Origin: JAAYAY01 sp964429355
Lineage (GTDB): Bacteria; Planctomycetota; Planctomycetia; Pirellulales; Thermoguttaceae
NCBI GenBank assembly: GCA_964429355.1
Contig: CAYSCH010000281.1
Location: 1-12,784 of the forward strand
Length of the DNA: 12,784 bases
Direction: 5' to 3'
A program made the position numbers and the translations under genes. Shown here piece by piece: positions 12,771 through 12,784 of the stretch. Under the pieces are notes generated by a model. The model did no database searches. It was not told where the DNA came from and worked only from the letters and a program-made list of their open reading frames with translations. The number at the start of each line of letters is the position of its first letter. Positions within the stretch are counted from its first letter, which is position 1.

Positions 12771-12784
12771 TCTTTGAGGTTAGT

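Noticed and set aside
12183..12784. Possible RNase P RNA, SRP RNA, tmRNA or 6S RNA
   Set aside because: None of the conserved signatures (GAGGAAAGTCCGGGC-like, GGAAGGAAGC-like, or tmRNA ends) is present on either strand.

Overview
The window reads as about 12.8 kb of ordinary chromosome from a GC-rich planctomycete, probably close to the Pirellulales. This is inferred from protein style, not from a search. The clues are a Gfo/Idh/MocA oxidoreductase of the type abundant in that phylum, a TatC with a very long first periplasmic loop, a 60-residue two-helix membrane protein and a tiny 'DPYPE' lipoprotein that I recall only from planctomycetes, short gene clusters on alternating strands, and few strong Shine-Dalgarno sites. 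A run of ten Ns at 642-651 shows this is a draft or metagenome assembly.

Layout. 1-925 (+): C-terminal part of a Gfo/Idh/MocA oxidoreductase, interrupted by the gap. 1112-2849 (-): a class V aminotransferase-fold enzyme followed by coaD. 3060-3242 (+): the small membrane protein, behind a strongly dyadic upstream region. 3253-4782 (-): a CobA-HemD fusion making precorrin-2. 4942-6300 (+): a TPR protein, then rpsT (6443-6712). 6709-8535 (-): rluB-like pseudouridine synthase followed at 3 nt by pyrK, whose stop codon overlaps the rpsT stop. 8745-10091 (-): manA, then the small lipoprotein behind a perfect TATAAT. 10527-11627 (+): tatC. 11835-12182 (-): a P-II protein (glnB type). 12183-12784 holds no convincing gene but is dense in signals: a sigma-70-like glnB promoter, a 97-nt hairpin domain, a textbook intrinsic terminator facing left, and a near-perfect Rex-type operator at the right edge.

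The genes are mainly housekeeping: coenzyme A, tetrapyrrole, pyrimidine and mannose-phosphate metabolism, ribosome and rRNA modification, Tat export and nitrogen/energy signalling. They form small independent units rather than one pathway. I found no prophage, insertion sequence, CRISPR array, toxin-antitoxin pair, defence cluster or biosynthetic cluster, and I do not claim a new multi-gene system. The most useful leads are the non-coding right end (Rex-like box plus an orphan left-facing terminator), the P-II protein with Phe at the uridylylation position, structured DNA upstream of tatC and of the 60-residue protein, and the TatC loop carrying an in-frame tandem repeat.
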